Source: Kalaharituber pfeilii (Eukaryota > Ascomycota > Pezizomycetes > Pezizales > Pezizaceae). Taken from it: a stretch of 64,000 bases of DNA. This document shows positions 57,806-64,000 of the stretch, piece by piece. The notes beneath the pieces were generated by a model. It worked only from the letters and a program-made list of their open reading frames with translations. It searched no databases and was not told the origin of the DNA. A program made the translations under genes and the position numbers. The stretch is taken from NCBI GenBank assembly GCA_015179045.1, contig WHUZ01000071.1:1-64000 (forward strand). The letters run 5' to 3'. Each line of letters opens with the position of its first letter. The stretch's first letter is position 1.

Positions 57806-59744
57806 TATGCCCTAGGACCCAGGAACATGTCTCTACGAGGGGTAGTGCAACGAGACTAGGAACATGTAAAACCAAAGAATTGCTCGATCTAGCTAGATGT
57901 CACAGAAAGTGGTAGTTCTGAGAAAATTACTCGATCTAGCAGTTAGAAAATCTCATGCATTGTGCCAACCAAACTAGTGCCTAAGCGTCCATTCATAAGC
58001 ATGGCTACTCTGAAGCCTCCAACTGATTCCGAAGAGTAACCTTCGATATCAAGATACTCCAATATGCTCACTCGTATACGGTCAAGCGATTTCGCCTTCC
58101 TTTTTTTCCGAACCCCTTGAACTTAAACCCCAGCCTGCTCTCTGCATCTTCTGTTGTCAATCTAGAATAAAGCTTCCACCCGAGCACATTCTACCACCAT
58201 TGCTGCTGCTTGTTCCGCCAGCGGCCAGGCATCTTCCCATTCCTCTGTCGATTTTCGGAGTTGCACCTTCGTGTTCCACCTTCGGCTTTTCAAGATAAGC
58301 ATAGAGATCCTCTGCGTGCTCCAGGAGAACAGTATAGAAAATCACCTCGCGCGTTTCCAATTATATGTCAGCAGGGAAAACTCAAAGAAATTTTATGATT
58401 ACCCAGGCCAGAGGTTAAGCACAAATGACTGGGAATTCGCAGGCCAACCCAACTCAGTAGCTTTAGAAATCTCACTCCACCCTCTTGGACAACAACCCGT
58501 CAAAATTTCCCCATCACCTTGGGCTTTGCAAGACATCACTCTCCTCAAACCTGTAGAAATACCATCTATTTTCATCATATAAAATCGCATGCATTGGGTC
58601 TGAGTATCCTCTACCCGTGGCACCAAAAGGTAGGTCAACAGCGTTGCTGGCTGTCATCGGTTACGCTTTTTTTTAAAGGCAATTGAGCTTTTTCAGCTCT
58701 GCCCGACTTACACTATGATCTCCCAGTTTACAATCACCTCCTCCGACCCATCCTAATTACATTTCTATCCCTCTCCTCTTCCCATACTTGATCTGTAAAA
58801 ACACCTCACTTATAATAACCCCCAGTAAATCTATACTCCCCAGTCTATAGAATACAAAGCTGTTAGCTGATGGGATGTATGTACACAAACAGCATATGGC
58901 TGGTAAGAAAAAAATTTGTCCACCCACGCATGGTAATTACACCGCAGCACAGTGACATCGGCAAGAATAGAATCAGCTACATAACAACAAACCCCTATAT
59001 GCTCCTTCCGGGTGTAACGACGAGTACATAAGTAGTAAACTTGAACCTCTTTCAGCAGACACACATCATATTTCCTTAATACCTTTTCGTGTTTGTTTAA
59101 AATAGCTCTTATCTTTCCAATTTGACGACACACTCCATTATACGATCTTGACTGGTATCGTGTCGCCGTCCTGGCTTGGTAGCTAGGCCTCCACTTCCAT
59201 GTTGGGCGGTGGTGGAGACCTTGGTACGTGGGTGGCCACTCTGCTTTATCCAGGAATTTGGCGAACCTGTTATCTTCAAACTATCGCTATACGGCCTCCG
59301 TCTCGGTATCTGGCGTCAGTCCCTCCAGCCCTCAAGACATTCGCTACCTTCTGCGCTTTTTTTGCCAACTGCTGCTCCTCCGGGATTCTGTCAATGGCTG
59401 CAGCAAAAGTAACATCCGGGTTTGCTCTCTTATGCCTTGTGAACTGTAAAACCACTTCTCGAGCCCTAAACTGGTTCTCCAGGACTATGCGTATTCTTCT
59501 CACTGCCCCAGACGGACTGCTGAATATGGCCCCCACCTGTGCAGCTCGAAGGCCGATTCGTGCAAAGAAGAAGCTACTTGAAATTTGTTCAGCTTCCTGC
59601 ACCAGGGCACATCACTATCTATGTCAGGTGACCACCGTGACAATATTCGAATGAGTCGTTTTCCAAGAGCCAATGAACAGAATCATAATAGCGCCCTTGA
59701 GTGATTACGCGCCCGGAAAATAGAAATTCGGGTGCATTTTAGAT
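57806..59744. other. Intergenic with coding-like remnants
   Basis: Besides the fragment at 58157-58640, a minus-strand frame at 59276-59602 (RIGLRAAQVGAIFSSPSGAV..., Ala/Arg-rich) and an overlapping plus frame have coding-like composition but no recognised family. I cannot assemble a full gene. Confidence 0.4.
58157..58640 (-). pseudogene. Two coding-like exons of an unknown minus-strand gene
   Basis: Frame 58638-58399 (MMKIDGISTGLRRVMSCKAQG...GWPANSQSFVLNLWPG) and frame 58360-58157 (VIFYTVLLEHAEDLYAYLEKP) could join through an intron with donor GTAATC, a CTGAC branch site and a GCGAG acceptor. The second exon ends in a stop at 58157. The family is unknown; no credible start codon or promoter was identified, so it may be a remnant. 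Confidence 0.3.
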
Positions 59745-60071
59745 CTATAGACCATAACCTGTGGGAACCGGATTTTCTTGGTATTCATATTCCTCCGGAA
59801 TAGGCTGTCCTTGTTGGGAGAATCCTGGTACCCATGATCCTCTTCTTGGTCCATGTTCTCCAACTTGCGATCCTTGTTGAGAGAATCCTAGCACCTGTGA
59901 CCCTCTTCTGATGTGTTCCATCGGTCTATGTTGAGTCGTCCAGTCTTGTCCTCATCCATTTTCCTCCTGATTCCCGTTCTGTTGAAGATTACTATAGGAT
60001 CTGGAATGTGGAAGCTGTGGAGGATCATCCTGAGGATCATCCTCACTCTGGTATACTAGGATGGCCGACAT
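59745..60071 (-). pseudogene. Small Gln/Pro-rich gene with an in-frame TGA
   Basis: From ATG 60071 to TAG 59745 there is one frame of 109 codons interrupted only by TGA at 59954-59952. Before it: MSAILVYQSEDDPQDDPPQL... ending NQEENG; after it: GQDWTTQHRPMEHIRRGSQV, then two similar units GFSQQG and RRGSWVPGFSQQG, ending in a Tyr/Pro-rich tail. Sequence on both sides looks coding and is in phase, so the TGA probably replaced CGA (a C-to-T change) or is read through. Function unknown. The T-run just upstream (21 A on the plus strand at about 60088-60106) would be leader. Confidence 0.45.
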
Positions 60072-60730
60072 ATCAAAAAAATACAAAAAAAAAAAAAAAA
60101 AAAAATATAGAAGATGGATATAGGAGAAGTTGTGTAGAGGAGCAAGTAGAAGCTGTGTAGATGGTAGGTGTAGTTGCACCCCCGGGCTCATAACCTGTTG
60201 ATGTGTATGTATTCTCCTTGTCCCTTCCCCAAGCTCTTCTCCCTCTCGACCCTCATTTTATAGAGTTTGGTCCGCGCTAATCTAATGTCCTGCTTCCTAA
60301 AGCAACAATTCCGGTTCCCACATAACCAAAGTATTCAACAGGGGGAGTTCAAAGTTGACTCGAAGGCTGTTTTTTCTACCAGCGATATCTCAACTCCCAG
60401 AGCAGCTGAATCCTTGTTAAGTAGCATTGGGGGGGAGTAGGCGAATTCCGGGGCTGTCTAACGATATCGATTTCATTCGTGCGTGAGTGAGCGGGAAAAT
60501 TGGGTTTAACGAAATCGTGAAAGGCAATTCCGAATTCCCTAGGGGAACTCAAAAGTCAGCTTTTAGTTTCATATTAGTAAAGAAACGTAGTGGTGGCACC
60601 GGGAACAAGAATATAGATCTCTGATTGTGATCTTCATAAGGTCCATATTGCTGTACGAGGTAGTCTGACTATGTACGAGGCTGCTTCGTCCTAAGATATT
60701 CCATAAGCCTTCACCTGCCAAGAAACATAA

Positions 60731-60763
<33 letters not shown>

Positions 60764-61272
60764 GAGGTAGTCATTGCCCTAAATAAATTAGCCAAAAAGA
60801 CATGCCCGCCGTGCCTTCGTGCCAAGCCGGCGTCTGCTTTGCTATCCGATTTGATTATTTGAGCAGGAAAGCTCAAGGCTGCCGATGTGAAGTTTTGAGA
60901 TAAGATCAATCGACTTGGACCCATTCCCCCATCTTTCATCACCAGACAAGGTCCAATTTTCATTTCAATTTTTATTTTCCTTAAAAAATTATCATTTTTT
61001 CATAGAATATTCTTATCATATACATCATATAGTTAACTATCGTACATATAATTGTTGTTAAATAGACAGACCGTTCATTAACCGTAACCAAAACGTAAAA
61101 GAAAAAAGAGAATCATAGCATAACATACTTGTTCCATGACCCATATTCGTGCAAAATTATATAGGAAAATGAAAAAGAAAAAGAAAAAATACATAACACA
61201 CTACTACCACGAACTACTTTTCACTCTTGATCCTTTCCTCCCAGAACTTACTTCAGGAGTATTGTTGACACT
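60072..61272. other. Intergenic region
   Basis: 3' flank of GEN1 and leader of the small gene at 59745-60071. Contains a T-run at about 60731-60757 and AT-rich sequence; no gene is supported. Confidence 0.5.
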
Positions 61273-64000
61273 CTACTCCACCGTCAGATCCACCATCTCC
61301 ACCCCCTCCAAAAACATTCCGCCCTTTGTCGGCCCACTGAGGCTAGTTATTTCTTTCCAACCTCCTTCTTTGACGCTTTGGCTAAGCATAATGTTGTGCT
61401 TCAGAGGCCGCGCGGGTGCGGTCATGGAGCGGGAAACACCTGGCTTCTTCGGTTGAACCTTCTCCTTCTCCTTTTCGTTCCGCTGCGGAACCGTTGTTTG
61501 CTTTGTCCCCCTCGCCAGTTGGTTCGGGGCTGGGGCGGAAGTTCGGGGCCTAAGATTAGTAGCTGGCGCAGTCTTACTTCTGCTAACCATAGGCCTCGTA
61601 GTCCTTGTCCTTAGTGGTGTCGGTGGACCTGGCTCAAACGCCGGGAGGAGAATCGATTTTCCCTCTGAATTATTTGTGGATGAAGAATTTGGTTGTGTTG
61701 ACGCTGACGACGAAGATGAGCATGAGGCTCTCGATGTTGCCCGCTCATCCGGGAGCTCTGTGTGTAAAATTTGTTGTAACGCTTCGTTCGGCGACACCCG
61801 TCGTTCAGTGTTCGCTGGTTTTCCCCTTGTGCTAAGCAACCCGATAGGAGATGCCAAAGCAGCATCCGAAGGAGATTGTGGAGCCGGCGCCGGGGGTGAC
61901 AATGGAAACACGCCCTCCAGTACTTTCTTCAGCTCCTTCCTTGGCGAGAAATTTCCCCTCGTTGTGGTAATCCATGTATAGTCACGTACTGGGGAAGCAT
62001 TTCTGGTGGGGGAATCGCTGACCGAGATGACGGAACTGTAGTCAGAAGTGGAGAGGTTGCTGGTGTTGCTATTTGTTCGGGAATGGGTGAAACTCAGTCC
62101 CAGTCCCAGTTGGTGCTGGGGAAAAGATAAAGGTGAGCCTGAGAGTGGGATGGCATCATCATCGGGGAATGGGGGGGCATTGAAGAGAAGTCGAGGATGC
62201 GGTTGACTTTGTCTATTGTGGTAACTCGAGAGGAGGTGTTTTTATCTTCTTTGTTATAGGAAGGGAGATAGGATGTAGCAGGTGATAGTTTACTAACATC
62301 GAGGCCGACTAGTGCCTCCTGCTCAAAGAACGCTAAGTGGTCGCCGTAGACGAGGGATTCTATGAATTCCCCACTGTAGGTTCTGACGGTATTGTTTGCG
62401 AATGCAAATTTATTATCGCTGTTGGCCCTGTCTACGGTAGCGGTAGACAAGGGGGAGCCTGAAATGCCGAGGGGGTTGTTGTTTGTGTCAATAATGGTAC
62501 TGCGTCGAACGCTCTCAGGCGTCTTCTGTTTCTTGCTGGGTGACTCCGAAATGCGATTGGCTTGAGTGGTAGACTCTTTGTTAGGAGTACCAGGACAAGA
62601 ATCCGCTGCGGGTGGTGAGGACGTTAATTCGATGACTTGTGGTTTACACACAGGCGACGGCGAGTGCAGCTTTCTGTGCCTCTTTTCTCCATGGAGTGCA
62701 AGAGGCGCTAGAGGATCTGGAGTCGAATCGATAGCATGAGGCTGTCCTGCCTTTACGGGCTTCGCTGGGGGAGGTGAGCATTTCACACCCTGAGGCGCTG
62801 GTGAGGATTTCGGCCTCGAGGTTGGCTTAGTTTTCGAGCTCGCGTTGGGTTTCGACACGGCAGAAGAGCCCTCGAGACATCGCAGAGGATCCCGCCAGAC
62901 GCTTGCTGAGCTACGTGTGTGCTGGAGCGGACGGCTGGTGGAACTCTTCTTGACGGGCGTCGGACTGGTGGAGGAGATGTCCTCGGAGCGGCTGCGCTGG
63001 TGCTCCGCCGGCTTACCCTGAGCCTTGGCGCCCGCGGCGGCTGCGGTTGCAGGCCGCTTGGAGAGGGACCACGGGTTCGCGCCCTTCGCTGGCGACGGGG
63101 CGTGGGCTGCAGCTTTTCTTGCGGCCTTTGCCGGTGACTGTGCCGCGCCCTTCGGTGCGGGCGGCTTCTTGGGCGCGGGATTCGAAACAGCCCGCGCGGT
63201 TGCAGTTGGCTTCTTGGCCGCGTTGACCGTCGGGCGCGGTGGAGATGGCTCCCCTGATAGATCCACAAACGCCAGGCTCTCGTCCCCGCGCTCGTCTTTT
63301 CCCGCAGCACTGCTCGCCTGCACGGCCACCGCTGCTGCTGGCTTCGACACCTTGAGGAACTTCTCAATCGCACCCGCCTGCTTCTCCGCGCCCGTTCCTC
63401 TGCCTCTCTTACCAGCAGTACCGGGCTTTGTCCTCGGGGCCGCCTCCTTCCTCCTGGGCTTGTTCAATGCCTCCTCCCACTCCTCGACCCTCTTTGGAAG
63501 ACCTGTCCGCAAGGCTTGCTCAGTAATCCACACCCTCTCTACCGTGAACGGGTCGTAGTTCTTTGGCCTCCTCTTCCCCTTCGACCTCTCGCCAGCAGAG
63601 TCGGAGCCAGAGACACCTTCCTCATCATCCGAGTCTGCTTTGTCATCCAGACCATCCTCAGGCTCCAATTCCAAATCAATGGGTACCACAGTTGCTGGAA
63701 TAAACGATGTACGTAGCTCTGGTAGCCCATCTGTCGAGTGATGAACCCTCCGAGTATGGATCTGCTTTACAAGCCCAGTGAGAACCTGCTCATCCCGAGC
63801 TGACTTGCCCCGCAGCAGCTTAGACACCAAGAGCCCTGGCGCAAGCGTCCTGATCATCTTCTTTGCTCCTCCTTTACATTTCCACTCGAACATCTCTCTA
63901 ACAAAGGCTCTTAATCCAGGAATGTCCACCCATCCCTCCCAGTCGGGCCCATTCTTGATGATGTCGGCTGTAGCAGGTGATACTACAGGAGATAGGTAGT
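61273..64000 (-). CDS. GEN1: GEN1/Yen1-type Holliday junction resolvase, C-terminal part
   Basis: C-terminal ~909 codons of a Rad2/XPG-family structure-specific endonuclease that cuts Holliday junctions; the nuclease domain lies beyond the right edge. The frame enters at 64000 (ADIIKNGPDWEGWVDIPGLRAFVREMFEW), which includes the GEN1 chromatin/DNA-binding helix region, and contains the fungal GEN1_C signature YDPFTVERVWITEQALRTGLPKR. The long middle is Pro/Ala/Lys-rich and disordered, with SPSK and SP sites suited to CDK control as known for Yen1. Further conserved short segments are SGEFIESLVYGDHL and DYTWITTTRG. At 62171-62177 a G7 run (C7 in the mRNA) needs one more base; then PDDDAIPLSGSPLSFPQHQLG continues to the stop at 61273. 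Without it the protein ends early at 62094. Confidence 0.85.
62171..62177 (-). other. Apparent -1 frameshift at C7 in GEN1
   Basis: Minus-strand codons ATG CCC CCC CAT continue into an unconvincing tail ending in a stop at 62094. Adding one C gives PPPFPDDDAIPLSGSPLSFPQ and joins the 0.9-kb frame ending at 61273 without any intron. A C-rich AG at about 62120 could imitate an acceptor, but no matching donor is seen. Confidence 0.75.

Overview
The window is nuclear DNA from a filamentous ascomycete (Pezizomycotina; a Pezizomycete-like genome is a guess). Evidence: single-copy housekeeping genes with fungal-type sequence, each interrupted by short introns (about 47-175 nt) with CTAAC/CTGAC-like branch sites; genes spread on both strands without operons; long T, C and G homopolymers between genes; and fungus-specific families (HeLo-NB-ARC-TPR receptor, OTT_1508-type deaminase, SLI15-type INCENP, Nma111).

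Layout, left to right: the end of an unknown minus-strand gene (1-470); a GC-rich promoter and a PDK1-type kinase (2190-4722); T-rich spacer; a peroxisomal acyl-CoA oxidase (6667-8838); a large J-domain protein (10499-13687); a decayed locus of 129-nt tandem repeats (about 14782-15732); the double HtrA-like protease Nma111 (18075-21763); an unrecognised 850-aa protein (24911-27533); 5.7 kb of spacer with gene fragments and a minisatellite; a CTP-dependent diacylglycerol kinase on the minus strand (33240-34383); a deaminase-fold protein (36811-38928); the INCENP/SLI15 chromosomal-passenger scaffold (39674-45659); an NLR-type receptor with near-identical TPR units (47645-50820); a secreted PQQ-type sugar dehydrogenase on the minus strand (53021-54633); an AT-rich spacer with a non-autonomous Tc1/mariner-like element (56974-57805) and broken small genes; and the C-terminal two thirds of a GEN1-type Holliday-junction resolvase running off the right edge (61273-64000).

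The genes do not form one pathway. Kinase, oxidase, protease, lipid kinase, INCENP and GEN1 are ordinary cell functions. The accessory part is the deaminase-fold protein and the HeLo-NLR, both from families that expand in fungi and are discussed in self/non-self recognition.

The most striking cross-cutting signal is that three conserved genes (nma111 twice, INCENP, GEN1) need one additional G or C in a G/C homopolymer to stay in frame, always in the same direction. Systematic homopolymer under-calling in the assembly is the simplest explanation; repeated -1 ribosomal slippage is the interesting alternative. All calls were made by reading the sequence; no database search or folding was run.
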